Below, in pieces: positions 1 through 9,405 of a stretch of DNA of 64,000 nucleotides. Position 1 is the first letter of the stretch. Each line of letters opens with the position of its first letter. The notes beneath the pieces were generated by a model. It did no database searches. It was given only the letters and a program-made list of their open reading frames with translations, and had not been told where the DNA came from. The stretch is from Nostocoides sp. HKS02 (GTDB taxonomy: Bacteria; Actinomycetota; Actinomycetes; Actinomycetales; Dermatophilaceae). The stretch is from NCBI RefSeq assembly GCF_009707485.1, contig NZ_CP046121.1, forward strand, positions 1,798,001 to 1,862,000. Reading direction: 5' to 3'. Position numbers and translations under genes: made by a program.

Positions 1-10
1 CGCACATCTC

Positions 11-2085
11 CTAAACGGCGGCAGGGGGTGGGTCATTCCCGGCGGTCGGGGCCTTGGGCAGCAGGACGCGCATGGTCGTCCCGGCGCCCTCGACCGACTC
101 GACGGACAGCTCGCCGCCGTGTCCCTCGACGATCGCCCGGACGATGGCCAGACCCAGACCGGTGCCCGGAATCGCGGCGTCGGTGGCGTTGCTGGCGCGG
201 AAGAACCGGTCGAACAGCCGCTGCTGGTCCTGGGTGGGGATGCCGATTCCGGTGTCGGCGACCTCGATGACGATGCGGTCGCCGTCCTCGCAGGCGGCCA
301 GGCTGGCGCGGCCGCCGGCCGCGGTGAACTTCACGGCGTTGGAGCCCAGGTTGATCAACGAGCGCTCGAGCTGGTTGCGGTCCACCCGGATCACCAGGTC
401 GGGGTCGATGTCGCCCATGACGAGCTCGACGTCGCCGTCCTCGGCCACTGGCCGCAGGAGCTCCACGACGCCGGCCACCAGGGAGGCGACCGAGACGTCC
501 TCGACCTCGGACTTGAGGCCGGTCGCCTCGATCTTGTTGAGCACCAGGAGGTCCTCGATGAGGCCGCGCAGCCGCGTGGTGTTCCGGTCGATGATGCCCA
601 GCGCGGCGTGCTGCGGCCCCGACAGCCCGCCGTAGTCACCGTCCTCGAGCAGCTCGAGGTACCCGCTGATCGAGGTCAGCGGGGTGCGCAGCTCGTGGGA
701 CACGGTGGCCATGAAGTCCGTCTTCTGGCGGTCGAGCTCACGGAGCTGGTGCACCTGGACCTCCTGCATCTCGCGCAACCGCAGCGACGCGATGGTCTGC
801 GCGGCATACCCGGCACACTCCTGCGCGGCATGGATCTCGTACCGGCGCCAGCGACGGGGTCCGTCGACCATCATCAGCGCCAGTACCCCGATCCCCTGGT
901 CGCCCACGCCCACCGGCAGCAGGAGCAGGCTCCGTGCGCCGGTCGCCCGGTAGAAGCCCTGGGACCGCTCGTCCTGCTGGATGTCGGGCGCGAGGAAGTC
1001 CGACGCGGCATAGACCGCGACCGAACGACGCAGCTCGTCGCTCACGGAGCGGACCTGCTGGGCCAGCGAGGGCGGCAGCGGCGGCAGAGCGGGCAGGTCG
1101 TACCGCCGCCACTGGTTGCGCTCCTCGATGTGGCCGGTCTCGTCATGGATGTAGAGCAGCACGCGGTCGGCGCTGAGGCCCTCGCCCAGCATCGCGCACA
1201 CGAGCTGCATCGCGTGGTCGACGTCGTCGGCGGTGTGGACGGCTCGAGCCACGTCCAGCGCGAGCTGCTGGCTGAGCATCACCAGTCCCTGCTGGTCCTG
1301 GAGCACCTGGTTGGCGTTCGTCAGTCCGTTGAAGTCGGCCGCCAGGGCCCGGACCTCGGACGCGCCCGTGCCCGTGTCGGCCTGCACGCTGCGGTCGCCG
1401 TCCCGGTGCTTCTCCAGGACGGTCCGCAGCTCCGCCAGGGGGCGGCTGACGGACGCCTCCAACAGCCGCCAGCCGGACAGCACGATGGCCATGGCGAGCA
1501 GGGCCGTCAGCACGACGACCCCCGCCACGACCTCGATCGACAGCCGCGACCCCAGCCGTGCCTCGTCGCGGTCCACGCGGATCTGCTCGCTGAGTGCGCG
1601 GTTGGCCTGGCGGAACACCGCGAACTTGCTGATCACGCTCGCCTCGGCAGCGCGGTCGGCTGTCCCCCTGCGGGGTGTCGACCTGCGCCGCGGCGGTGAA
1701 CCACGCGTCGACCGCGGCCCGCTGCCTGTTCATCAGGCCGGCGAACCGCTGGTGCTCCGGGCCGGTGAGCGCGGGGGGACGCGATGGACTTCTGCAGAGT
1801 GTCGAGCTCGGCGATGACCGTGAGTCGCTTCGCGCGGTAGTCGTTCGAGGTGGTCGACCCACCCACCCGCTGGCTCCAGTCGGCATTGGCATCGGTCATG
1901 TCGATGAGCGCCGCGTTGTTCGCGTCGAAGGCAGGGCCGAGGGCGAGGGTGAGCGCCTGGATGTCGCGGCTCTGGGAAACCAGGGTGAACATCGAGGCGA
2001 CGCCCACGCCCGGCACGAGCAGGAGCAGCGCGACACCCAGCACCTTGAGCTGGGTCGTCACCGAGCGCTGCGCCAACCGCGTCAC
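11..2085 (-). pseudogene. Membrane sensor histidine kinase (HAMP-GAF-HisKA-HATPase), two frameshifts near the N-terminus
   Basis: Probable two-component sensor kinase. The intact 3' part (11-1636, 541 codons) has a membrane segment at about residues 33-55, a HAMP linker, a GAF-like domain (about 140-285), the HisKA box SHELRTPLTSISGY with the phospho-His near residue 310, an N box NLGSNAVKFT, G1 DTGIGIP and G2 GTGLGLAI. The true start is probably the GTG at 2085, which overlaps the stop of the upstream glycosyltransferase gene (GTGA). From there a second membrane segment and an extracytoplasmic sensor region read on to about 1780. The frame then changes at a C6/G6 run (1773-1778) and again at a G5/C5 run (1664-1668); one extra base at each explains the shifts. 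Translated across both shifts the protein is continuous, so this is either a sequencing artefact or a freshly broken gene. Last gene of an operon with a response regulator, HEAT protein and glycosyltransferase. Confidence 0.8.
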
Positions 2086-3530
2086 GGGCTGGCCTCGTCG
2101 AACCCGCTGCGGGTCATGACGCCCCACACCTGCTTCTTGTTGCGCAGGCTCGCCCACCAACCCTCGAGCCGCCAGATGACGGTCAGCTGGCGGTAGCCGA
2201 CGTTCTCGACGACGGACGCCAGGACGATCATGGCCAGGTCGCGCCAGCGCTCGTGCCGGTGGAAGGCCCACTCCTCCACCGCGAGCGCGCAGAGCGTCAC
2301 GAAGATGGCGTAGCCGTAGGCCAGGAGCAGGAACATGATCGCGAACGGGATGTTGATGACCCCGAGCAGCAGCGCCACGGGGACGACGATGATCCCGAAC
2401 GCCTCGAGCAGCGGAGCCAGCAGCTCGAAGAGCCAGTAGTACGGGAGGGCAACCATGCCGATCCGGCCGTACCTCGGCCGCAGCAGCATGCCCCGGTAGG
2501 CCCAGAGGGTCTCCCAGAGCCCGCGGTGCCAGCGTCGTCGCTGGCTGCGCAGGACGCGAAACGTAGCCGGGACCTCGGTCCACGAGACCGGCTCGGGCAC
2601 GAACTGCACGCGGTAGTCGCGCTTCTGGTCGCGCAGGTGGCGGTGGATGCGCATGACGAGCTCGAAGTCCTCGCCGATGCTGGTGTGGTCCAGGCCGCCG
2701 ACCTCGACGAGCACGTCGCGCCGGAAGAGACCGAAGGCGCCGCTGATGAGGATCAGGCCGCCGAACCGCGACCACCCGGTACGGCCGAGGAGGAACGCCC
2801 GGAAGTACTCGACGACCTGGACTCGCGGCAGCCAGCCGCGCGGTAGCTCGACCCGCACGACGCGGCCCGAGACCACCCGGCTGCCGTTCGCGGCGCGGAT
2901 CGTTCCCCCGGTGGCGACCATGCGGGTGGGGTCGTTGGTGAACGGCTGGGTGACCCGCAGGAGGGCGTCGGGCTCGAGGATCGAGTCGGCGTCGATCATG
3001 GCCACGAGGGGTTCGGTGGCGGCGTTGATGCCCAGGTTGACCGCTTCCGAGCGACCCGAGTTCTCCTTGCTCACGACGACGAGGCGGGTGCGCCCGTCCC
3101 GCGGGACGTGGACGCTGCGAACCGCTGCCTGGACGGGGACGTCCCGCGGGATGTCGCGGGGGATCTCGACGAGGTCGAACGCCTCCACCAGACGGCTCAG
3201 CGTCGCATCGCCACTGCCGTCGTCGACGACCACGACCTCGTGGTGGGGGTAGCGCAAGGAGAGCAGCGCCTTCACCGAGGTGACGATGCCGGCTTCCTCG
3301 TTGTATGCCGGCACGATCAGGGAGACTCCGGGCGTGAGCGGGCCGCCCAGGGCGGCCACGGCGGCGTCCCGACGCCGCGCCTGCGACCGGAACTCCAGGG
3401 CCGCCAACGTGATCACCACGAGGTAGGACGTGTTGATGACGACGAAGTAGACCAGGACCGGCACGGATGCGGCGCTTAGGAGCCAGACCACCGCGGTGCG
3501 CGCCGACTCGACGAGCGCGTCCCAGCTCAC
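2082..3530 (-). CDS. Membrane glycosyltransferase family 2 (processive cellulose/chitin/hyaluronan synthase-like)
   Basis: Likely polymerises or transfers a sugar at the inner face of the membrane to make an extracellular polysaccharide. The 482-aa protein begins with membrane segments (about residues 10-45). A GT-A catalytic domain follows with IVPAYNEE, VVVDDGSGD, the metal/nucleotide-binding IDADS, and the acceptor/processivity motif SQRRRWHRG (the Q-x-x-R-W signature of processive GT2 enzymes). Three or four more membrane helices close the protein, the arrangement of BcsA/NodC/HasA-like synthases. No PilZ domain is visible. The start is the GTG at 3530, whose GTGA overlaps the stop of the HEAT-repeat gene; the stop overlaps the kinase start. 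Substrate and polymer cannot be told from sequence. Confidence 0.85.
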   Translation of the reverse strand: MSWDALVESARTAVVWLLSAASVPVLVYFVVINTSYLVVITLAALEFRSQARRRDAAVAALGGPLTPGVSLIVPAYNEEAGIVTSVKALLSLRYPHHEVVVVDDGSGDATLSRLVEAFDLVEIPRDIPRDVPVQAAVRSVHVPRDGRTRLVVVSKENSGRSEAVNLGINAATEPLVAMIDADSILEPDALLRVTQPFTNDPTRMVATGGTIRAANGSRVVSGRVVRVELPRGWLPRVQVVEYFRAFLLGRTGWSRFGGLILISGAFGLFRRDVLVEVGGLDHTSIGEDFELVMRIHRHLRDQKRDYRVQFVPEPVSWTEVPATFRVLRSQRRRWHRGLWETLWAYRGMLLRPRYGRIGMVALPYYWLFELLAPLLEAFGIIVVPVALLLGVINIPFAIMFLLLAYGYAIFVTLCALAVEEWAFHRHERWRDLAMIVLASVVENVGYRQLTVIWRLEGWWASLRNKKQVWGVMTRSGFDEASP

Positions 3531-4600
3531 CGGAGCACGCCCTGCAGCCGCGCCATCGTCAGTGCAGCCTCGACCGGACGCCCGGGTCGCTCGACGCCGG
3601 TGCTTGGCCGGTGCGCGCCGACAGCGGCCAGGCCGCCCGGCCCCAGCCCCAGCAGCGCGCTGGCCGCCAGCTCGGCGAGTCGGGGGTCGGGGTCATCGAG
3701 CAGGCTGGCCAGCGACGGCACCGCGGCGACGTCGCCGAGCTCGCCGAGGGCGATCGCGCAGGTGCGCCGCAGGGGCAGTGGGTGGTCGGCGGCGGTGTGC
3801 GCCGCGAGCACGTCGACATCCAGCGAGGTCCCCATGATCCCGAGGGCGGTGGCGCTCGCTTGCCGGACGGTGAGGTCTGCGTCGCCTTCGAGGAGGTCCC
3901 GCAAGGACGGCAAGGCTCGGGTGAACGCGCCCGACCCGCTGACATAGGCGGCGACGTGTCGGGCACCCACCCGATCGCTACGCATGGCGTCGGAAAGCGC
4001 CTCGGAGATCCCGATGCCCATGTTCAGCAGCGCCTGGGCGGCCAGACCGGCAGGCAGGCCGGCCCCGGGGGCATCCACGGCCTCGAGCACCGCCACGGCC
4101 GCGGCGGGGTCACCGATCAGTCCGAGGGCGTATGCCGCGCTCGCCCGCACCTCGACGGCGTCGTCGCCCAGCGCGGTGACGAGGACCGTCACCGACTCCT
4201 CGGTGCGACTCAGGCCGAGCAGCTGCGCCGCCCTGGCCCGGCGGACGGGCGAGCGGTGCGTCAGCTCGCGGATGGCCTGCCGGACTCTGCCGTGCGCGTG
4301 CAGGATCCCGACGAGCTGGTCGGCCGGAAGACCGCGGATCTTGCCGAGCATGTCGACGGCGGCCTGGTCGACCAGCTCCCGAGCGGGACCAGCGGCGACC
4401 GTCAGGGCTCGGGCCGCGCTGCCTTCGTCGTCCTCCCCCGCGCTGACGGCGATCAGCTGCGCACGGAACGGGCGCATGAGCTGCTCACGTCGGCGGCGTC
4501 GGCTCGTCCGGAGGATCTTGGTCGTGGCGGCGGTCCCCACGACGAGCAGACACGCGACGAGGACCGCGATCAGGGAGACGACGAGCACGCCCCGGGTCAT
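3527..4600 (-). CDS. Membrane-anchored HEAT-repeat protein
   Basis: Protein of 357 aa beginning with one strong membrane segment (VLVVSLIAVLVACLLVVGTA) and followed by degenerate alpha-helical HEAT repeats with recurrent units such as RARAAQLLGL, EVRASAAYALGLIGD, TVRQASATALGIMG and LRRTCAIALGELGD. HEAT arrays act as protein-binding scaffolds; no catalytic motif is seen. The ATG at 4600 overlaps the stop of the response-regulator gene (ATGA), and the gene's own stop overlaps the glycosyltransferase start, so it lies in the middle of a tightly packed four-gene operon. A scaffold or assembly role for the glycosyltransferase, or a link between it and the two-component pair, is inferred from position only. 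Confidence 0.8.
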   Translation of the reverse strand: MTRGVLVVSLIAVLVACLLVVGTAATTKILRTSRRRRREQLMRPFRAQLIAVSAGEDDEGSAARALTVAAGPARELVDQAAVDMLGKIRGLPADQLVGILHAHGRVRQAIRELTHRSPVRRARAAQLLGLSRTEESVTVLVTALGDDAVEVRASAAYALGLIGDPAAAVAVLEAVDAPGAGLPAGLAAQALLNMGIGISEALSDAMRSDRVGARHVAAYVSGSGAFTRALPSLRDLLEGDADLTVRQASATALGIMGTSLDVDVLAAHTAADHPLPLRRTCAIALGELGDVAAVPSLASLLDDPDPRLAELAASALLGLGPGGLAAVGAHRPSTGVERPGRPVEAALTMARLQGVLR

Positions 4601-4980
4601 TGCGAGCGGGCCAGGATCCCGTTGACGCGGTGGAGGAGCTCGCGGGGGCTGAACGGCTTGATGACGTAGTCCGTCGCGCCCACGGCGAACCCGGTGTCGA
4701 CATCGCTGTCGCGGGACTTGGCGCTCAGCAGCAGCACCGGGACCGTGGGCCACTCGCTGTCGCGGATCTTGCGCAGGACATCGAATCCCGACAGGCCGGG
4801 CATCATGACGTCCAGGACCACGAGCGCCGGTCGTTCCGTCTGGAAGGCCTCCCACGCAGCCACACCATCGGCGACGGACTGCACGGCATACCCCGCCTGC
4901 GACAGCTTGAACTCGACCAGGTCGCGGATGTCCGGATCGTCGTCAGCGACGAGGACCCGCGTCCCCTCGGCTTGCGTCAC
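4597..4980 (-). CDS. Single-domain response regulator (receiver only)
   Basis: Receiver domain of 127 aa with no DNA-binding or enzymatic output domain. Visible landmarks are the acidic pocket VADDDPD, the phospho-acceptor Asp in VVLDVMMPG, the Ser of LLLSAKS at the conserved Thr/Ser position, and the switch Lys in DYVIKPFS. The start is taken as the GTG at 4980, with a GAAAGGA ribosome-binding site just upstream. It is the first gene of the operon with the HEAT protein, glycosyltransferase and histidine kinase, and is presumably phosphorylated by that kinase. With no output domain it probably acts by protein contact, perhaps on the HEAT protein or the synthase; that is inference. Confidence 0.88.
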   Translation of the reverse strand: MTQAEGTRVLVADDDPDIRDLVEFKLSQAGYAVQSVADGVAAWEAFQTERPALVVLDVMMPGLSGFDVLRKIRDSEWPTVPVLLLSAKSRDSDVDTGFAVGATDYVIKPFSPRELLHRVNGILARSQ

Positions 4981-5085
4981 GCCCAGTCCTTTCGGTCGTC
5001 GCTGGTCACGGGTCAAATGTATGGCTTGCATCCGCTCGCGCGCGGTGACGTCCGGCATCGGCGGGTCGGCGCCGAGCACGGCTGA

Positions 5086-5109
5086 GCGGCCGGTCTGGCG
5101 ACCGGCCGC
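5086..5109 (-). terminator. Hairpin downstream of rho
   Basis: Perfect 10-bp stem (GCGGCCGGTC pairing with GACCGGCCGC) around a TGGC loop, placed 10 bases past the rho stop codon on the minus strand. No U-tract follows, which is usual for high-GC actinobacterial terminators. Confidence 0.6.
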
Positions 5110-5119
5110 CCCGCTCGCG

Positions 5120-7138
5120 TCAGTCGCTGTCCTCGTCGCCGAGCTTGGCCGAGCTGGTCTGCTGGACCTGCATGAGGAACTCGACGTTGCCCTTGGTCTT
5201 GCGCAGGCGGTCGATGAGCAGCTCGATGCCCTGCTGCTGGTCGAGCGCGGCGAGCACCCGGCGCAGCTTCCACATGATCTTGAGCTCGTCGCTGGACAGG
5301 AGGATCTCCTCCTTGCGGGTGCCCGAGTTGTTGATGTCGACCGCGGGGAAGATGCGACGGTTGGCCAGGCCACGGTCGAGCTTGAGCTCCATGTTCCCGG
5401 TGCCCTTGAACTCCTCGAAGATGACCTCGTCCATCCGCGAGCCGGTCTCCACCAAGGCAGTCGCCAGGATCGTCAGCGAGCCGCCGTTCTCGATGTTGCG
5501 CGCCGCGCCGAAGAACTTCTTCGGCGGGTACAGCGCGGCCGAGTCGACGCCGCCGGAGAGGATCCGCCCGCTGGCCGGGGCCGAGAGGTTGTACGCGCGA
5601 CCCAGCTTGGTGATCGAGTCGAGCAGCACGACGACGTCGTGACCCATCTCGACGAGCCGCTTGGCCCGCTCGATCGCCAGCTCGGCGACGGTCGTGTGGT
5701 CCTCGGCGGGGCGGTCGAAGGTCGAGGAGATGACCTCACCCTTGACCGCGCGCTGCATGTCGGTGACCTCTTCGGGCCGCTCGTCGACCAGCACGACCAT
5801 GAGGTGGCACTCGGGGTTGTTGGTGGTGATCGCGTTGGCGATCGCCTGCATGACCATGGTCTTTCCGGCCTTCGCCGGGGCCACGATCAGACCACGCTGG
5901 CCCTTGCCGATCGGAGCGACGAGGTCGATGACCCGGGTCGTGAGGATGTTCGACTCGGTCTCGAGCCGCAGCCGCTGCTGCGGGTACAGCGGGGTGAGCT
6001 TGCCGAACTCCACGCGCTTGCGGGCATCGTCCGGCGTCATCCCGTTGACGGTGTCCAGGCGGACGAGCGCGTTGAACTTCTGGCGCTGGCCCTGCTGCTC
6101 GTCGTGCTGCGCCTTGACGGCGCCGGTGATGGCGTCGCCCTTGCGCATGCCGTTCTTCTTGACGACGCCGAGCGGGACGTAGACGTCGTTCGCGCCGGGC
6201 AGGTAGCCCGAGGTGCGGACGAAGGCGTAGTTGTCGAGGACGTCGAGGATTCCGGCGACAGGGATCAGGACGTCGTCCTCGGTCACCTGGGGCTCGTTCT
6301 CGTAGTCGCCGCCGAAGTCGCGACCACTGCGGGGGGTCCCGCGCTTGTCACGGTTGCGGTTGCGGTTGCGGTTGCGGCGCCGACCACCACGGCCGTCACC
6401 GTCGTCGTCGTAGCCACGGTTCTGGTCGCCACGGTTCTGGTCGCCACGGTTCTGGTCGCCCTCAGTGGCCTGGCGGTCGCTGCGCTCGTTCGAACGGTCG
6501 CCGCGGTCGTTCTGGTTCTGGCGGTCGTTCTGGTTCTGGCGGTCGCTGCGCTCGTTCTGGTCCTGACGGTCTCGGCGGTCGTTCTGGCGGTCGCTGCGCT
6601 CGTTCGGGTCCTGACGGTCGCGGCGCTCGTTCGGGCGCTCGTTCTGTCCCTGACGGTTGCTGCGGTCGTTCTGGTTCTGGCGGTCGCCACGCTCGCCACG
6701 GTTCTGGCGGTCACCCTGCTGGCGGTCACCCTGCTGGCGGTCACCCTGCTGGCGCTCGGCCTGCTGGTGCTCGGCCTGCTGGTGCTCGGGCTGCTGGCGG
6801 TCGTTCGGCTGGCCGTCGGCGTTCTCGGTGCGGTCGGCCCGAGCCAGAGCTCGTTGCCCGCCATCGCCCTCGACGCGCGGGGCGCGCTCCTCGCGGGGCG
6901 CGGAGGTGGCGGCGGTCGCCGCGGCGGGGGCCTGGGCGGGGGCCGGGGCGCCCGACTGGCGGGCCTTGATGGCCGTGACCAAGTCGCCCTTGCGCATCTT
7001 GGCGGTGCCCGTGATGCCCATGCTCGCGGCCAGGCCCTGGAGCTCGGCCACCTTCATGGCGCTCAGGGCGCCAGACCGGCGCGGCTTCTCTGCGACGTCC
7101 TGCGATGAAGCGGCGTCGAGAGTGGTGGTGTCTGTCAC
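5120..7138 (-). CDS. rho: Transcription termination factor Rho with long N/Q/R/D-rich insertion
   Basis: Hexameric RNA-dependent ATPase that ends transcription. The 672-aa protein starts with a Rho_N helical domain ([13 protein letters not shown]). A low-complexity segment of about 200 residues follows, dominated by Asn, Gln, Arg and Asp. Then come the RNA-binding OB fold ([19 protein letters not shown]) and the RecA-like ATPase with Walker [10 protein letters not shown] and Walker [13 protein letters not shown]. coli Rho is about 420 aa; the difference is the insertion, and charged Rho insertions are known in high-GC Gram-positives such as Micrococcus luteus. The start is a GTG at 7138 with a GAAGGA site. 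It is separated from thrB by about 215 bp that carry a likely own promoter. Confidence 0.97.
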   Translation of the reverse strand: MTDTTTLDAASSQDVAEKPRRSGALSAMKVAELQGLAASMGITGTAKMRKGDLVTAIKARQSGAPAPAQAPAAATAATSAPREERAPRVEGDGGQRALARADRTENADGQPNDRQQPEHQQAEHQQAERQQGDRQQGDRQQGDRQNRGERGDRQNQNDRSNRQGQNERPNERRDRQDPNERSDRQNDRRDRQDQNERSDRQNQNDRQNQNDRGDRSNERSDRQATEGDQNRGDQNRGDQNRGYDDDGDGRGGRRRNRNRNRNRDKRGTPRSGRDFGGDYENEPQVTEDDVLIPVAGILDVLDNYAFVRTSGYLPGANDVYVPLGVVKKNGMRKGDAITGAVKAQHDEQQGQRQKFNALVRLDTVNGMTPDDARKRVEFGKLTPLYPQQRLRLETESNILTTRVIDLVAPIGKGQRGLIVAPAKAGKTMVMQAIANAITTNNPECHLMVVLVDERPEEVTDMQRAVKGEVISSTFDRPAEDHTTVAELAIERAKRLVEMGHDVVVLLDSITKLGRAYNLSAPASGRILSGGVDSAALYPPKKFFGAARNIENGGSLTILATALVETGSRMDEVIFEEFKGTGNMELKLDRGLANRRIFPAVDINNSGTRKEEILLSSDELKIMWKLRRVLAALDQQQGIELLIDRLRKTKGNVEFLMQVQQTSSAKLGDEDSD
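6351..6800. repeat. Short tandem repeats inside the rho insertion
   Basis: DNA encoding the disordered Rho segment is built of short tandem units: TTGCGG about four times at 6351-6377, a 14-15 base unit containing GGTTCTGGTCGCCAC three times around 6417-6463, a 15-base unit GGCGGTCACCCTGCT three times around 6707-6750, and a related TGCTGGTGCTCGG unit after it. The units encode RNRNRN-, RGDQN-, QQGDR- and AEHQQ-like peptides. Unit lengths are multiples of three, so copy-number changes would stay in frame. Confidence 0.75.
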
Positions 7139-7354
7139 GAAGGATCCTTCCCCCTCGTATGCGGCCCCGGGTTCAGATTCGGGACCGGTGCTTGGGCCAA
7201 CCGATGTTGGCCGATGGGAACCACACGCAGCGCGGGGAGGCCGAAGGCAGCAGCATGGCCGCCGTCATGTGGTGGGTGCACGTCGCTGCTGGATGCTCAA
7301 GAACCGGCATCGGCTGCGAGGTGCGCACACAATGTAACACCAGACGTGCTGCCC
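7139..7354 (-). promoter_or_regulatory. rho leader: possible extended -10 and stem-loop
   Basis: Region between thrB and rho with no gene. On the minus strand an extended -10-like TGTTACATT lies at about 7331-7339, which would give a leader of roughly 185 nt. Within the leader a perfect 7-bp inverted repeat GGCCAAC-CGAT-GTTGGCC sits at 7195-7212. Long autoregulated leaders are known for rho in other bacteria; that this one is regulatory is inference. Confidence 0.4.
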
Positions 7355-8320
7355 TTAGTCCAGCAACGCGGGGAATGTCACAGCCTCGGTGTCGGCCTCG
7401 ACCTGGGCACCATGGTCGGGCACACCGGGCCGTAGCACCCGCCATCCCGCGTCGACCGAGGCCTCGACGGCGTCGGCGCGCTCGTCGGTGGTCAGGACCA
7501 GGACCGAAGGGCCAGCGCCGGAGATGACCGCGGCGTGCCCGAGGGCGCGCAGCCGGTCGACCAGTCCCATCGACGGGGCAAAGGACTCCCGGCGCGCCTC
7601 TTGGTGGAGCCACTCCCGGGTGGCGGGCCAGAGGTATGCCGGGTCGCTGGTGAGGGCGTGCACGAGCAGGGCCGCGCGCGCGGAGTTCAGCGCCGCGTCA
7701 CCGTGCCGCACATGGGTGGGCAGCACCGACCTGGCCTTGGCGGTCGACAGCTGCTCCGCGGGGACGACCACGACCGGGCTCACGTCAGGGTGGACGCGCA
7801 GGCGCAAGGTGGTCGTCCCCCCCGTGTCGCCGTCGGACCAGGACAGGGTGAGGCCGCCGTAGACGCTGGCGGAGGAGTTGTCGGGGTGGCCTTCGAGGCG
7901 AGCCGCCAAGGTGTTGGCGAACGCGAGGTCGAGAGGGCCCGTGACGCCGCGGGACTGGTCGTAAAGGCCTTGGGCCGCAACGATTCCAGTGACGATGGCG
8001 GTGGCGGACGACCCGAGCCCGCGGCCGTGCGGAACCTGGTTGTGGCACCGCAGGGACAACCCCGGCGGGACCGCCACGCCCAGCTCGTCCCACGCGCGCA
8101 GCATGGTGCGGTGGACGAGGTGGGAGGCATCTCGCGGGAGGTCGTCGGCCCCCTCACCACGGACGTCGATGTGCAGTCCCGGCTCCTCGGTGACGGTGGC
8201 CACACAGGTGTCCCAGAGGCCCAGCGCCAGCCCGACCGAGTCGAACCCCGGGCCGAGGTTGGCACTGCTCGCAGGCACCCGGACGCGCACCGAACACCCG
8301 GGCGCCAGGCTCGCTGCCAT
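7355..8320 (-). CDS. thrB: Homoserine kinase
   Basis: Phosphorylates L-homoserine to O-phospho-L-homoserine for threonine synthesis; a GHMP-family kinase. The 321-aa sequence shows the N-terminal VRVPASSANLGPGFD motif, the ATP-binding loop HGRGLGSSATAIV, and the C-terminal glycine motif AVISGAGPSVLVL. The ATG at 8320 overlaps the thrC stop by one base (TGATG), so it is third in a hom-thrC-thrB operon. No terminator is obvious before the rho leader. Confidence 0.96.
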   Translation of the reverse strand: MAASLAPGCSVRVRVPASSANLGPGFDSVGLALGLWDTCVATVTEEPGLHIDVRGEGADDLPRDASHLVHRTMLRAWDELGVAVPPGLSLRCHNQVPHGRGLGSSATAIVTGIVAAQGLYDQSRGVTGPLDLAFANTLAARLEGHPDNSSASVYGGLTLSWSDGDTGGTTTLRLRVHPDVSPVVVVPAEQLSTAKARSVLPTHVRHGDAALNSARAALLVHALTSDPAYLWPATREWLHQEARRESFAPSMGLVDRLRALGHAAVISGAGPSVLVLTTDERADAVEASVDAGWRVLRPGVPDHGAQVEADTEAVTFPALLD

Positions 8321-9405
8321 CAGTCCTGGAGCCCCAGTGCCTGGGCTGCGGTGAACGCGTCGACGGGCACCCGGGTCGGCGTGACCTCGGACCCGTCGGC
8401 GTTGCGCAACGCCCACTGGGGGTCCTTGAGGCCGTGACCGGTGACGGTGCACACGACCGTCGCGCCCGCAGGCACGTGGCCGGCCTCGGAGGCCTGGAGC
8501 AGGCCCGCGACGGATGCCGCCGAACCCGGCTCGACGAAGATGCCCTCCTGCGCCGAGAGGATGCGGTGGGCAGCGAGGATCTGTTCGTCGGTCACGGACT
8601 CGATCCGGCCGCCGGACTCGTCGCGCGCCGCGACTGCCTGCTTCCACGAGGCGGGGTTGCCGATGCGGATCGCGGTCGCGATGGTGTCGGGCTCGTCGAC
8701 CGGGTGGCCCAGGACGATGGGCGCCGCACCCGCCGCCTGGAACCCCCACATCTGCGGGAGCTGCGTTGCGGGACCGGGGTTCTCGGACTCCCGGTGGTAC
8801 TCGCGGTACCCCTGCCAGTATGCGGTGATGTTGCCGGCGTTGCCCACCGGCAGGCAGTGGATGTCGGGGGCGTCGCCAAGGGCGTCGACGACCTCGAACG
8901 CAGCGGTCTTCTGACCCTCGATGCGCGCCGGGTTGACGGAGTTCACCAGCTCGACGGGATAGGCCTCGGCGAGCTTGCGCGCCAGGGCGAGGCAGTCGTC
9001 GAAGTTGCCGTCGACCTGGAGCAGGGTCGCACCGTGGGCGATGGCCTGGCTCAGCTTGCCCATCGCGATCTTGCCGTCCGGCACGAGGACAGCGCAGGCC
9101 ATGCCCGCCTTCGTGGCGTAGGCCGCCGCACTGGCACTCGTGTTGCCGGTCGAGGCGCAGATGACGGCCTTGGCTCCGTGCTTGGCCGCCACCGAGATGG
9201 CGGTGGTCATGCCGCGGTCCTTGAACGACCCGGTCGGGTTGAGCCCTTCGTACTTGACGAAGACCTGGGCGCCGGTCAGCTCGGACAGGTGCTCGGCCGG
9301 GACGAGCGGGGTACCACCCTCCTGGAGGGTCACCACCGGCGCGCCGTCGAGCATCGGCAGGCGGTCGGCATACTCGCGGATCACGCCGCGCCACAGGGTG
9401 GCCAT
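8320..9405 (-). CDS. thrC: Threonine synthase
   Basis: PLP enzyme converting O-phosphohomoserine to L-threonine. The 361-aa protein has the PLP-lysine motif [11 protein letters not shown], the phosphate-binding loop [15 protein letters not shown], and [16 protein letters not shown]. Length matches the shorter actinobacterial class. The start ATG at 9405 overlaps the hom stop (TGATG) and its stop overlaps the thrB start, implying translational coupling along hom-thrC-thrB. Confidence 0.97.
   Translation of the reverse strand: MATLWRGVIREYADRLPMLDGAPVVTLQEGGTPLVPAEHLSELTGAQVFVKYEGLNPTGSFKDRGMTTAISVAAKHGAKAVICASTGNTSASAAAYATKAGMACAVLVPDGKIAMGKLSQAIAHGATLLQVDGNFDDCLALARKLAEAYPVELVNSVNPARIEGQKTAAFEVVDALGDAPDIHCLPVGNAGNITAYWQGYREYHRESENPGPATQLPQMWGFQAAGAAPIVLGHPVDEPDTIATAIRIGNPASWKQAVAARDESGGRIESVTDEQILAAHRILSAQEGIFVEPGSAASVAGLLQASEAGHVPAGATVVCTVTGHGLKDPQWALRNADGSEVTPTRVPVDAFTAAQALGLQD

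Noticed and set aside
6351..6800. Possible CRISPR-like repeats
   Set aside because: The repeats are short, unspaced, multiples of three and lie inside the rho coding frame; no spacers and no cas genes.
4694..7108. 804-aa plus-strand frame opposite rho
   Set aside because: Antisense shadow; the Val/Leu-rich repeats are just the complement of the rho tandem repeats.
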